Source: Cavenderia fasciculata
Lineage: Eukaryota > Evosea > Eumycetozoa > Acytosteliales > Cavenderiaceae
Assembly (NCBI RefSeq): GCF_000203815.1
Contig: NW_004457624.1
Span: 1,364,001-1,428,000 of the forward strand
Reading direction: 5' to 3'
Length of the DNA: 64,000 nucleotides
Shown one piece after another: positions 1 through 11,060 of the stretch (position 1 is its first letter; each line of letters begins with the position of its first letter). Made by a program: the position numbers and the translations under genes. Under the pieces are notes generated by a model that saw nothing but the letters and a program-made list of their open reading frames with translations, was not told where the DNA came from and made no database searches.

Positions 1-585
1 GAACATATGCAACAAAACAAGGAAGTGCCTCTCCACCACCAAACAATGAAAAGTCAAACAATAGTAGTATCTTCTATTTTTCATGCAAGATAGTGTTTGA
101 ATCTGGCACTATCAAACAGACCATAAATACAATCACGGGAAACGATATCTTGAATAAATAGTTTTTATTTTTCAGCATTAAGTCTACCTCCTCTCCATAC
201 CTACGTGTCCAGTTCAACGACAATTGGTGCCAGGTGTGAGGGGAGGGGGTCAAGACAATTGTGTATCTTTTCACCCCCATCAATTTAATGGTCCGCCTAC
301 CCCCCCACCTCACCCGGGGCGCAATAATTGTTTGATGAGAGGATGCTCGAATGTTGGTTTGAAATCACCACAATTCAATTCTAGGATAAATATAAATAAT
401 TTATCTTGACTGACTATTACATCATTCTAATACTATCTTTTTTACAACTAATACAAATACTATCCTCTATCATCTATTTATTTAATTTACATTTATTTAT
501 TCATTCCCTGTAAACTTTACTTTATTTATTTATTTATTTTTTATAATCTAAAATTTTGTTGTAGAAATTCAAAAGACAAAAAGAA
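1..585. other. 5' flank of the GATA gene, no gene recognised
   Basis: AT-rich DNA. Short ORFs occur on both strands (74-313 minus, 224-409 plus) but they have no recognisable domain, and the minus one starts at a non-ATG codon. The stretch ttatttttcag near 170-180 looks like a splice acceptor on the plus strand, so an untranslated exon of the GATA gene or the tail of an upstream gene is possible but not shown. Homopolymer-rich DNA from 420 to 560 is promoter-like. Confidence 0.5.
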
Positions 586-1245
586 ATGGCCAAAACCATC
601 AATGTTAATAATAATAATCGCCCAAATCAAAATAACAATATAGAAATTGTAGAGTATACCCTTTTTTTAAACAAATTCAACTCTATTTTCATATTTCTTA
701 AATATTAACCTATCCTTTTTTTCTTTCTTTATTTTTTCTTTTATTTTTAGACTAAAAAATCAAGAGGTAGACCAAAAACAATATGTGGAATCAAAAAGTG
801 CCAGATGTGTAATGCTACTACTACACCAGAATGGAGAAAGGGATTGGGAGGTTGTTACTATTGCAATGCATGTGGTCTTAGACTGGCAAAGCATAGAAAC
901 GAATTTTCCCACCTAGTTCCATCTTCCACTAGATCACCATCGCCACCATCATCACCTGTATATGAAATGAACCCAAACTCTATCCAATACCCAAATATTA
1001 AAAATAATACCACCACCACCGTTGCTGACATTAACCAATCTTCTTCAGATACAGTACCATCATCTCCACCAACAAATGACCAATCTTTACCATTCTCCAT
1101 TCGTCGTTTGGAACTATCTGATTCAAAAAAACTTCCCTCATCTCTCATCAAGGCATCGATTCAATTTTTACTCAACAATCCAATTCCAGATGAAAAGGAA
1201 AAGGAAAATGGAAATATTAATAATTACAATTGTAAAAGAAGTTAG
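586..1245 (+). CDS. GATA-type zinc finger protein
   Basis: Predicted 185-residue protein from two exons, 586-648 and 751-1245; intron 649-750 has a GTAGAG donor and TTTTTAG acceptor and keeps phase 0. A GATA finger of form C-x2-C-x17-C-x2-C lies at about residues 38-62 and ends with the family signature CNACGL. A short RGRPK stretch just before it (residues 26-30) resembles an AT-hook core, so DNA contact may extend N-terminally. The rest is Ser/Pro/Asn-rich. GATA factors bind (A/T)GATA(A/G) sites as nuclear transcription regulators; dictyostelids have many, several active in development. The specific orthologue cannot be assigned. The neighbouring transporter gene is convergent. The stop codon lies directly before a (TTC)n tract. 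Start chosen at the only ATG that splices in frame to the finger. Confidence 0.85.
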
Positions 1246-1320
1246 TTCTTCTTCTTCTTCTTCTTCTTCTTCTTCTTCTTCTTCTTCTTCTTCTTCTTCT
1301 TCTTTTTCTTCTTCTTCTTC
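1246..1320. repeat. (TTC)n microsatellite after the GATA stop codon
   Basis: Nearly pure trinucleotide repeat beginning immediately after the TAG stop of the GATA gene. In the +2 frame it would encode polyserine, so length changes are tolerated only because it lies outside the reading frame. Confidence 0.95.
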
Positions 1321-1727
1321 ATTTCCTCTACTTTCCAAAGGTTGATTGATATTAAAATATATTGTTTTCCAGTAGCGATCTATTGATCACAATCCATTTT
1401 CATCCCATTTTTCTCCTATATCATTTTTATGATAGATATAATATACACTTTTACAATCTAACATCCCATCCACACAACAAGCACCACCACCACCACCTCT
1501 TCTCCTCTCCTTCCTTTTTCACCAATCACAAAATTGCAAACTAATGTAAATAATAATCCAAATCTTTTTGTTAAATTATATATAAATAAAAACCATCATA
1601 CCATGATAATTTTCTATTTGTATTGTTTTAGTTTTAGGGTTCTGGTTTTTTGATTAGTTGAGTTGTTTGAGTTGATCCTGTCTGTGTGATAATGTTAAAA
1701 AGTAATAAATAAATAAATAAATATTAT

Positions 1728-3410
1728 TTAAATGAATAATTTGTTGTTTTCATCTTCTGTCGATAAGATGGGAACATTCTTTTGTATGACTGAAACCGTG
1801 TTGATATGTTTGATGCTCTTGCCCAGTGAAAAGTGTAAGATCACCGACAAGAAGCTTAGAATCATTGCATAGAGGAATGCATCATTACATCCTTTATCTT
1901 TATAAATGGCAATCGATATAATCGGTCCTAATAATCTTCCAAAACTATTGCATAAATAAAATACTACTGATACCATTTTCTAAAAAAATAAATAAATAAA
2001 TAAAAATTAATTAATATTATTTCTTCTACCTATTCTTCTTCTTATTTTTTTGTTTGTTTTGATACATTACAGAATTGACAGATAATTTTAATTGATAAAA
2101 AATATTGATTGAAGTTAGGATTGAAATTGGGTAACCTATCGAGATGAAAAGAGCACCGAGAAGATAGCGGATCATGGGTGCTACATCTTTGGCACCAACG
2201 TCTGGCCATGCAATCATAAATGAATAGCCTATCGACATGAATAGAATGGATCCGTAAAAAAGGAGGGTATTGTTTGTAATTCTCTTGGCCAAGATGGTTG
2301 TAATGGTCACTGTGACACCAGTACCAATGAAAAACGAAGCCACCTTTGTCATGTCCCATCCATATCGTGCCACCTCCATTGTAACGGGCACAAACAAACT
2401 TTCCAACACCATTGCACTATTACAAATAAATGCATGTACAATACATAATAATACCATTGTCCATTTTGGTGGTATTATACATGATTCTTGAGTTCTATAT
2501 GATACACTATTACGTATTGGATATTGTTCTAAAAAAAAAGAAGGAAAATAAAAATAAAGGAATGAATAAATGATTGATTGACAAATGTCTATTTCTAATT
2601 TTTGTTTCTATATTTACCTTCATATAAATATTGATCAGTATCATCATCAAATGGTTGACTCTTATCAATTACGCTACCGATGATGGCAAGAATAAGAGAT
2701 AGAGCTGAAAATATAACTACCAACCAACCATAGAAAGAGGATGTATTGTTATCCTGACTAAATATATTCATTCTGTGATCGATTGAGAAATTGGATACTA
2801 TGGCAATCAGTAAAGCTGCTACTGGGAATGCCGCCAAAATGGTTGTAGATATACTGCGCAGTCTCATCTTTTGCAAGTCTGTGTCTTTTGAACGAGACAA
2901 CATCTTTTGTACCATCACAATGGCATAGGAATTACCCAATCCAACAAAGAATCGAGACAATAGTAACAAGAATTGTGCTGGTGCCGCAGCATATATAATA
3001 TCACCAAACAATTGTACAACAAGTGCTATTATCAACATGATCCAATGTTTACTATTACTCGATATATAAACATGTGCCTTCTTTCCAATTGACAAACCAA
3101 TTTGATATGATGATATTGTTAATGCTAAAATATATATTGATTCATTATTCTAAAAAGTAAAAGAAACTAGTTAGATAATATTAAAAGTTAAAACAAATAT
3201 AACTATCTAGATAGTTACTAATTGAATATATGGCCATATGGTAATATTAACTATCGATATACCAATGGTTGATAACAAGGTAATAAGTAGACCTATCCAA
3301 AATCGTCTAGGTGTCTTTCTGCCAACCACTAAATGATCGCTAAATGAATTATCCTGTATATGTTGCGAGCTGTAGTTTAATAATATGATTGTTAATATAT
3401 ATAGAACCAT
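1728..3410 (-). CDS. MFS transporter, MFSD8/CLN7-like
   Basis: Four exons on the minus strand (3410-3219, 3149-2618, 2528-2071, 1979-1728) join in frame to give 477 residues, a normal length for a 12-span major facilitator. All introns are GT-AG and 60-110 bp. After the first membrane segment the protein reads WPYIQLNNES followed by a helix ending YQIGLSIGKK, which fits the MFSD8/CLN7 and SPX-MFS group (first two helices and the A-like loop). A later segment, LLLLSRFFVGLGNS, matches the fourth-helix region. CLN7 proteins sit in lysosomal or endosomal membranes; the human protein is linked to chloride conductance and to neuronal ceroid lipofuscinosis. The substrate here is unknown. It is convergent with the GATA gene and divergent from the M14-like gene. 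The family is supported by pattern only; a generic MFS 7 member remains possible. Confidence 0.75.
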
Positions 3411-4812
3411 CTATCTCTTCTATCCTATCTATCTATTCTCATATCTTGACAACATACTGATAAAGTAGTAGTTCATTCTCATAGTCCATATTCTCCCCTA
3501 CTATTATCCAAATCTCTTTCTATACTGTCTGTCTGTCTATTTGATGTTGAATGTATCTATCTATCTGTATGTCAGTCAGTCTTGTATGTATATATTGTAG
3601 AATAGATGTATCTATCTATTTATCTAATTGAACGAATCTTTAGTTTCCCGGGCAATCGTAAGTTGCAAAGGGTTTCAAGATAAAGATGTTTTACAGTTTT
3701 GCCCTGTTTGTTTGTTTGTGTCACCTGGTTTACTTTTCTAGAGGATTATTGTATTTTCAAATATAGTTGTTGTTGTTTGTTATCTGTAGATCGAATATAT
3801 AAATATGGATAGGGTATGAGGAATGAATGATTATCATAAATATTCAAATATATTTTAAATTAATTGTACTCTGAATCTTTTTATGGGGTGATTGATGAAC
3901 TTCCCCAATTTAATTTAACCCACCCAAGAATGAATGAACACAGCTGAGTGAACCTCTTACCTTTCTTGTTTTATTCAAGAAGTTGTTTGTTACTGTTATC
4001 TTTTAAATAAATAATACAACAACAACAACAATTATATAATAATAATATAATAAATAATATTAAAGTATATTCATAAGTAGTCAAAAGTCAATCATTAATA
4101 TATACAACAAACACCAGCAGGAGATACATAGAGATTATTCTCTTGTTCTTCTTCTTCATCATTTTTTAATCTATTGCAAGAACAAATATTGTGTAAACAT
4201 AAAAAAAGATAGTTAAGACACACAAACAGCAGATAGAGAGATAGATAGAATAATAGGAGAATTGGATTGTGTACGGTGGGAAATTTACTTTTGTAAATTT
4301 GTATGTATGCACCAACAACCCTAACCTGCTGAGTAGTGTAGAGTAGAACAGAGTAGAATATTATCAAACGACAACAACAACACTTAATCCTCAAAACAGT
4401 AATCGCAGACAACAATAACAACACCACCACTAAATCCAACAAACTACCACCACCAACAGAGAACAGAGAGAGAGTGAGTGGAGTAAAACAAGCAACAACA
4501 GTATTGTTACATTTGTAAATTATATCTATTTTTTTTTTGTTTGTTTGTTGTTTTAATTAAAAATAACAGCAACAATCAGCAACAATTGTTGGATACCCTA
4601 TTTGTGCCGATTAAATGTTTTAAAATTAACAAAACAAAGTCAAGTCACAACATAATATTAATAATATTAATAATAGTCAACTTCACAAACAACAACAACA
4701 ATTATAATAACTATCCCCCCAGAATTGTAAATAATAATAATAATAATAATAATATCTTCTTCCCCTCCTTCCTTTTAATTTTAATTCAAACAAACCAAGA
4801 AAGAAACAAAAA
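3411..4812. other. Divergent intergenic region between transporter and M14-like gene
   Basis: 1.4 kb of AT-rich DNA with tetranucleotide (CTAT/ATCT) and CAA/AAT trinucleotide runs. ORFs at 4095-4442 (minus) and 4541-4819 (plus) are made of repeat-encoded residues and show no domain. It presumably holds both promoters. No RNA gene was recognised. Confidence 0.6.
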
Positions 4813-6229
4813 ATGTTAAAACCAACCATAAATATTAAATATAATAGTAAACTATTAGGACTTTCTTCCAACTTTTTAAAACCAACAAATAATAATAATA
4901 ATAATAATTATAATAATAATAATATTGGTGGAACTTCAAAACAAATCATTTTTGGAAATAATATAAATAATAATGTAAATAATAATAATAATTGTAAAAA
5001 GTATAATAATAATAATAATAATAATATAAATAATAGACTAATAGATAATAATAATAAGAATGAATTATTATTTGGTAAAAGAACATTTTATACAATTAAT
5101 AATATAGATTCATCGGTTGATATGAATGTGATACTTGGTAAACCAAAATCAGCAGATGATGTATACCAATACATGAGGGAATTGTTTAATATTAGTCCTT
5201 ATTGTGAGAGTATTAGAATCCCATTCATGTCTTCGGAACGAGATATCAAGGACATCAAAGGAATCAAATTGTATGGAAGAAAAGAAGAGAAATCATGGAT
5301 TGTCATTGTTGGTGGAAAGGAACCTGACCAATGGACGAGTATATCGACCACACTCTATCTTGGTGCAATGTTTTCCAACCAACCACTCGACAATATCGAT
5401 GTATTGATATTCCCAATTCAAAATCCAATCCCCTACACTGGCAATGCAAATCTACCTCTTCAACCACACCATCATCTCCAAACCTACCAACCCAGTACAA
5501 GTGTACAAGTTGGTCAACAACATGGATTTACATCATCTGTATCTTCTGGTAGATCTTCATCATCATCATCCGACTCTAAATCTTTTAATTCATCTCCTTC
5601 ATCTACATCATCATCGATCTTTAATCTTTTAAATGGTTTGTATCTATCCATCATTAAATCAAGAAAGATTATAATTATAATAATATATTTAATATTCTAA
5701 TATTCATTTATTTATGTTAACATTTGTTTATATAGATGGATCATCATCAAATAATCAAAACACAAGAAAATCATCGATTGTATTTAATGATTGGTTAAAG
5801 AGATCAAAGAGAAAATTTGAAAACCTTGATGTTAAAATCAGCAAGGATGGCCAACCGTACATCCTCAATAGCCACTCGACACTAAGAAAGCTTGCTGTCA
5901 CCGAGACAGAGTTGTGGGATGGTGGAAGAAAGCAGTTCAATGCTTCAACGTTGATGGATAATGGTTGTGGTCCCAACGGTGGTGTTGGTGGTGTATTCGA
6001 TATTCCCGACTCTATCGATGTGTCACCCATCTCATCGATCATGGGTCACGGTGGCAAACAATCTCCCAACAACTTTGGATTTCCAAAGAGTCAACACCAC
6101 CACCCCAACTATGTCATTGAGATTCCAAACATGTACATGCAATTATCAGACGACCAACTTTTACAATACTCTCAAAAGATTATGAGTGAAATCAGGTTAT
6201 TTGCTAAAACTAAAATGAATCACCAATAA
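4813..6229 (+). CDS. Degenerate M14 carboxypeptidase-like protein, possibly mitochondrial
   Basis: Two exons, 4813-5635 and 5736-6229 (GTTTGT donor, ATATAG acceptor, phase 1), give 438 residues. The N-terminus is basic, hydroxylated and without acidic residues for about 30 residues, then Asn-rich, as in dictyostelid mitochondrial precursors. Around residues 155-200 the order GGKEPDQW ... LIFPIQNPIPY parallels the zinc-carboxypeptidase (M14) core, where family members have a HxRE-type zinc motif, a helix, and a strand ending in PxxNPDGY. Here the first zinc His is Gly and DG of NPDGY is PI, so catalysis by the standard mechanism is unlikely. Two Ser/His-rich insertions follow. An enzymatically dead peptidase-fold protein is my inference; a dictyostelid-specific protein of another fold is possible. 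Confidence 0.6.
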
Positions 6230-7565
6230 TAATATGAATATTGAATATGAATAATAATGACCAGAATTGCAATCGATATTAATATTATTAATATTCTAGA
6301 ATGATGGATAGTAAATAAATAAATAAATAAATATTGGGTACAGTAATCGAGCTATACCAAAATAATAAATAAATAAATAAATAATAATTTAATTATCAAT
6401 CAATTAACAGATCTTGTTTTAATTATTAATATGAGTTGTCAATTTCTTTGTCCAGACATGTCTCTTGAAAATATAAAAAAATTAAAAAAAAGCAAAATTA
6501 ATTTAGAGCAAAACCTCAACTTCACGACACCATCGCCATCCACGCGAAAAAGAGCGCCACACCACAATTCGGATAATATTTTTCGCATAAGATCTCTATT
6601 CTCTTTGGACACATTCCACAACAACATAACAGCAAATTTAAAGTAGGTAAGTATTATCTCTAACCGACAACATTATTATTAAATTAAATAATAATTTCAT
6701 TTACTCATCTGCAAAAACACAAATATTTTAAATATTTTTAATTCATTTAAAAAATATTATTACAACCAACAAACATCATCTCATCGCGCAACTTTACATA
6801 TTAGCTAGTAGTTGGCTTTTGTCAAAATATTGAAACAAAGAGAGATAGATCTAAACAATCATTTCATATTATTCGACTTTTAGTCTTTTACAACATTGAT
6901 AGAATAGAGATAATAATCTAGATATATAATGTAAGGATCCAGTTCATCATCATCATCATCATCATCAACATCAACATCAACAATATATCATCTAGAGTAG
7001 ATAATAGATAGACAAGATAGATCTATAGGTCAAAGGCTGGATAGTAGTTTGAGGAGAGGGGACACATTTGAATGAATGTGAACTTCCCTCTCCCCCTCAC
7101 ACGACAAACTACACCACCACACACAACACTCCACCAACAAGAAGCAGCTGACCGACCAATAATAATAGTAAAGAAAGGATGTGAGAGCGAAATTCACAAT
7201 TGTGCAACAATATCTTTATATAACAATAGCAAGAGAACAGAGAGAGAGAGAGAGCAAAAGTACTCTATGAAAGTGAAGAACTAGCGCTTTTAAAAAGATT
7301 AAACTAAAACTATACAATTAGATTTAGAGTTTATTCGATTATCACATACAACTATTATTATTATTATTTTTTTAAACTAGTCAAGAAATAGTTACTAACT
7401 CGTCCCTCCCTATAACCCAACCAACCCCCCTCCATACAATTAATTAATAGATTTAAATAGTTGTTGACGACCAATTAAAATTAATTTTTAAATTACAACA
7501 AAAAGAATATCAATAATAATAATAACAAGTATAAATATTTATAGTATAGTTATATATAATATAAA
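6230..7565. other. Intergenic region upstream of syntaxin
   Basis: 1.3 kb with AAT, CAT and GA repeats. A 71-codon ORF at 6431-6646 is followed at once by two overlapping donor-like sequences (GTAGGTAAGT), so a small untranslated or coding exon is conceivable, but no matching downstream exon or domain was found. The stretch from 7440 to 7560 just ahead of the syntaxin ATG is very AT-rich, typical of a dictyostelid core promoter and leader. Confidence 0.5.
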
Positions 7566-8852
7566 ATGGAAGATCGTTTATCAGAACTCCAGGTATGTTG
7601 TTGTTTTAAAAAATAGAGAGAGGAATGATTTCGAATGGACGAGTTTAAACTAATTATTAAATACTATTGTTATTAATATTAATATTGATATTTAGGCGGC
7701 TGGAGGAGTCAAATTAAATGATAAGAAAAAGAAAAAAGGAAAAGGAAAAGGAAAGGTAGTAGATGAGGAATCACAGACCACCTCTGACAATGGAAACATT
7801 GAGATGGAAGAGACTGGATACATTGAAAACGAAGAAGGCGAGGGAATGGAAGAATTTATGCCAGAATTTTATCAAGAGGTTGGTATAGTTAAAACGACAA
7901 TGACTTCCATTCGAAGAAGCATAAAGAGTATAGAAGAGAAATACGTACAATCTCTAAATTCTATAAATGTTGATCAAGGAACGAGTATGTAAATTTTAAG
8001 CACAAAAAGACAAAAGACATTACTGTATGATATTAACAATAATCATTATAATCATTATGACATTTCAATAGAATACGAAGAAGATATTCAATCAATGATT
8101 GATGCAACCAATAGATCATTTAGCGATTTGAAGAAAAAATTGGATTCCATGAAAGAGGGAAATGATAGATATGCCAGTGTAAAGACTGCCACCCCTACAG
8201 AAGTTCGTATTCGATCAAACATGCACAACACGCTTACCCAAAAGTTTGTAGAAATGATGCGTGAATATCAAGAGATTCAAAATAACTATAAAAACAAATA
8301 CAAGGAAAAGATTGAAAGACAATATAGAATTGGTATGAATTAATATATAATAATAATATAATATATAATATATAATATATAGTATTTATACTAATACCTA
8401 TATATTATTTTTTGTATATTATAGTCAAACCAGATGCATCAGAAGATGAAATTAGAGCAGCTATGGATTCTGGAGATTCTAGTAAAATCTTTGCCGATAC
8501 AATTCTTTATACACATTTGCATACACAGGCAAAGAATGCGTTGGCGTATATTCAAGATCGACACAATGATATCCAAAGATTGGAAAGATCGATTGCAGAG
8601 TTGCATCAACTCTTTTTGGATATGGCCGTTCTTGTAGAGGTACAAGGTGAAATTTTAAATCAAATCGAGGCCAACGTTGAATCGACCGTTCTCAACACCA
8701 AAGAGGGTGTCGAGAATCTCGCCGAGGCAAATAGACTACACAAAAAGGGAAGAAAGAAAATGTACATTCTATTGTGTATCGTTGTAATTGTATTAGCTGC
8801 CGTTTTGGCTCCAGTATTGGCCACTCAAATCCCAAAGAAATCAAATAATTAA
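7566..8852 (+). CDS. Syntaxin, Qa-SNARE of plasma-membrane type
   Basis: Four exons (7566-7592, 7696-7984, 8072-8332, 8425-8852) give 334 residues; every junction is GT-AG and in frame. The tiny first exon encodes nine residues. A Lys/Gly-rich stretch follows, then the Habc helices (about residues 70-200), a SNARE helix (about 230-292) containing DIQRLERSIAELHQLF and the central Gln in VEVQGEILNQIE, and a C-terminal membrane anchor rich in Ile/Val/Leu. This is the layout of syntaxin-1 type Qa-SNAREs, which drive fusion of vesicles with the plasma membrane with SNAP-25-like and VAMP partners. The poly-Lys insertion before Habc is unusual. Syn1A of Dictyostelium is the likely counterpart, but syntaxin subtype was not proved. 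Confidence 0.88.
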
Positions 8853-9448
8853 TAACCTATAACTTAAAATTTAATAATGAATAATAATAATTAATCTAAA
8901 GTTATTATTATTAGGTAATAATAAAAAATAGTAATAATAACCCATCATACGATAGTACGCAATACTTTTGAGGTTACCTGATTTTAAACATTTTATTTTT
9001 ATTTTATTAAAAAAAAATATCCCAAACAATAAAAAAAAAAAAAAATTCAAAAACCCAAAGTGATAAATTGTCGAGAATACAGACTATTCTATTCATTATT
9101 GAATTCGATTAGTTATAATTAGATAGATACAAGTAATTATAAATTATTTATCTTTTGTTGTTATTGTTGTATTGTTGTTGATTGTTATCGTATTTTGAAT
9201 AGATAGATAGTAGATAGTTAGTTATTGTTATTGTTACTTGTTCATCTCTCTTTCTTCCTCTTCTTCTTCTTCTTCTTTTAAATAAATAAAACAAAATTAT
9301 AATAATATTAATAATATATACCAATTTATAAAATTAGAGTTTTATCAATCTAGAAACTTTCTACTACGACTATAAAGAATCAATCAATCGATCAATCAAT
9401 CAGCCAAACATCATTCATATATATATTTATATTTATATTTAGATTGGA
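8853..9448. other. Syntaxin-TFIIB intergenic region
   Basis: AT-rich, with A- and T-runs near 9000-9055 that may include 3' processing signals of syntaxin. The sequence TTTATATTTAG shortly before the TFIIB ATG resembles an intron acceptor, so TFIIB may have an untranslated first exon here. No gene seen. Confidence 0.5.
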
Positions 9449-10444
9449 ATGAATAAACCACAAACACATACTGCTGCACCACCATTACCACCAGGTAAAA
9501 AAGATGCATTATTGAATAAGGTTACATGTCCTGTTTGTAAGGATCCAGACCCTGATGTAGTTGAAGATTATGCACGTGGAGATTTGATTTGTAGAAGATG
9601 TGGATGTGTCATTGGTGATCGTATCGTAGATGAACATTCGGAATGGCGTACATTCTCCAACAGCGAAAGCACTGGAGCTGACCCTAACCGTGTCGGTGGG
9701 CCAAACAACCCGCTGTTGCGTGAGGGTGGTCTCTCGACCGTCATTGGCAAGGGCACGGGCAAGGACGCTTCAGTGCTGTCTCGTATGCAAAACAGAGGTG
9801 CGTTGGGAAGTGGCGATCGTTCGTTGTTGGCTGCTTTCAAAGAGATTGAAAAGATGTCTGATCACATTGGTCTACCCCAAACCGTCCAAGACACGGCCAA
9901 GGAGTTGTTTAGACAAATGGACGATAGAAAGCCAATGAAGGGCAAGTCGGCCGATGGCATGTTGGCCGCCTCCCTCTACATGGCCTGTCGTATCGATGGT
10001 ATTGCACGTACATTCAAAGAAGTGTGTGCGCTCTCCAACAACGTCTCTAAAAAGGAGCTTGCCAAATGCTACAAACAAATGAGAGAAGCATTGGGTGACG
10101 TGCACAGCTTGCATGCCATCTCGACAGACGATTTCATGACTAGATTCTGTTCGAATCTTTCTCTTCCAAACGATGTTAAAAAGGCTGCTGATCACGTCTC
10201 TCGTACAGCCATTGATTTGGGCATCGTCGCCGGTAAAAACCCACTCTCTGTCACTGCTGCAGCCATCTACCTCGTCTCTCAACTCTCGGCCGACAAAAGA
10301 ACACAAAAGGCCATATCCGATGTCAGTGGTGTGTCAGAGGTTACCATCAGAAACGTTTACAAGGATTTATACTCTAAAAGAGATTCACTCTTACCTCCCA
10401 ATTCACCATTCCTTCAAAATGTTTCTGATTTACCTTCAACATAA
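9449..10444 (+). CDS. gtf2b: Transcription initiation factor IIB
   Basis: Single-exon 331-residue protein, the usual TFIIB length. The N-terminal zinc ribbon has CPVC and CRRC pairs (about residues 29-54). It is followed by the B-finger/reader SEWRTFSN and two cyclin folds (about 115-205 and 215-310). TFIIB bridges TBP on the TATA box to RNA polymerase II and helps set the start site. The sequence is clean, with no Asn or Gln insertions, and codons are GC-richer than surrounding DNA, as expected for a constrained, well expressed gene. Start chosen at the ATG that begins the conserved proline-rich leader. Identity is secure. Confidence 0.97.
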   Translation: MNKPQTHTAAPPLPPGKKDALLNKVTCPVCKDPDPDVVEDYARGDLICRRCGCVIGDRIVDEHSEWRTFSNSESTGADPNRVGGPNNPLLREGGLSTVIGKGTGKDASVLSRMQNRGALGSGDRSLLAAFKEIEKMSDHIGLPQTVQDTAKELFRQMDDRKPMKGKSADGMLAASLYMACRIDGIARTFKEVCALSNNVSKKELAKCYKQMREALGDVHSLHAISTDDFMTRFCSNLSLPNDVKKAADHVSRTAIDLGIVAGKNPLSVTAAAIYLVSQLSADKRTQKAISDVSGVSEVTIRNVYKDLYSKRDSLLPPNSPFLQNVSDLPST

Positions 10445-11060
10445 TTTATAAACTCAAAAAAAACAAAAAAACAAGATTGATAGAGCACTCTATCAAAAAC
10501 CAAAAAAAAACCAATCATCATTATTATACATTTACATAATCCACCCCAAACCAATTTATACATACACAACATAGAATCATACTATACACAAACCAAAAAA
10601 AAACCCTATAGGCAAAAATTAATTAAATTATAAATAATTAATCAAAAATATAATAATAATATTATTGTAATTACAATCAATCAAACAATCAACCAATCAT
10701 CCATCATCTTCGAAGATCCATCCATAAATCTATCCATCCATCCATACATTACACAAACGATTAGCCACATTCATTAATACTTTTTTAAATAGTTCAACTA
10801 AAATACAAAACACCAAAAATAATAATAATAATAATTTATAAACCTCTCTCTACCATCCATTTGAAAGAAAGATATATACTTACCCAAAAATAAATAAACA
10901 ATTAATGTTCTTTTAAAATGTACATCCCTCACATTTACAAGTGATTCACCATCAAAAAAAGTAAATTCAAACTTTAATTAATTTTTAATCTAAACCCAAT
11001 TTTGTCTTTTGCATTCAAGATCATAGATAGAAGAAGAAGATAAACTATAGATATATTTAA
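10445..11060. other. TFIIB 3' flank and WDR20-like promoter
   Basis: About 0.6 kb of A-rich DNA with CAAT/CCAT short repeats. No ORF with recognisable content. It should contain the polyadenylation region of TFIIB and the promoter of the next gene. Confidence 0.6.

Noticed and set aside
6431-6646. 71-codon plus ORF ending at donor-like GTAGGTAAGT
   Set aside because: No downstream exon continues it with recognisable content, and the composition is mixed with AT-rich runs. Kept only as a note in the intergenic entry.
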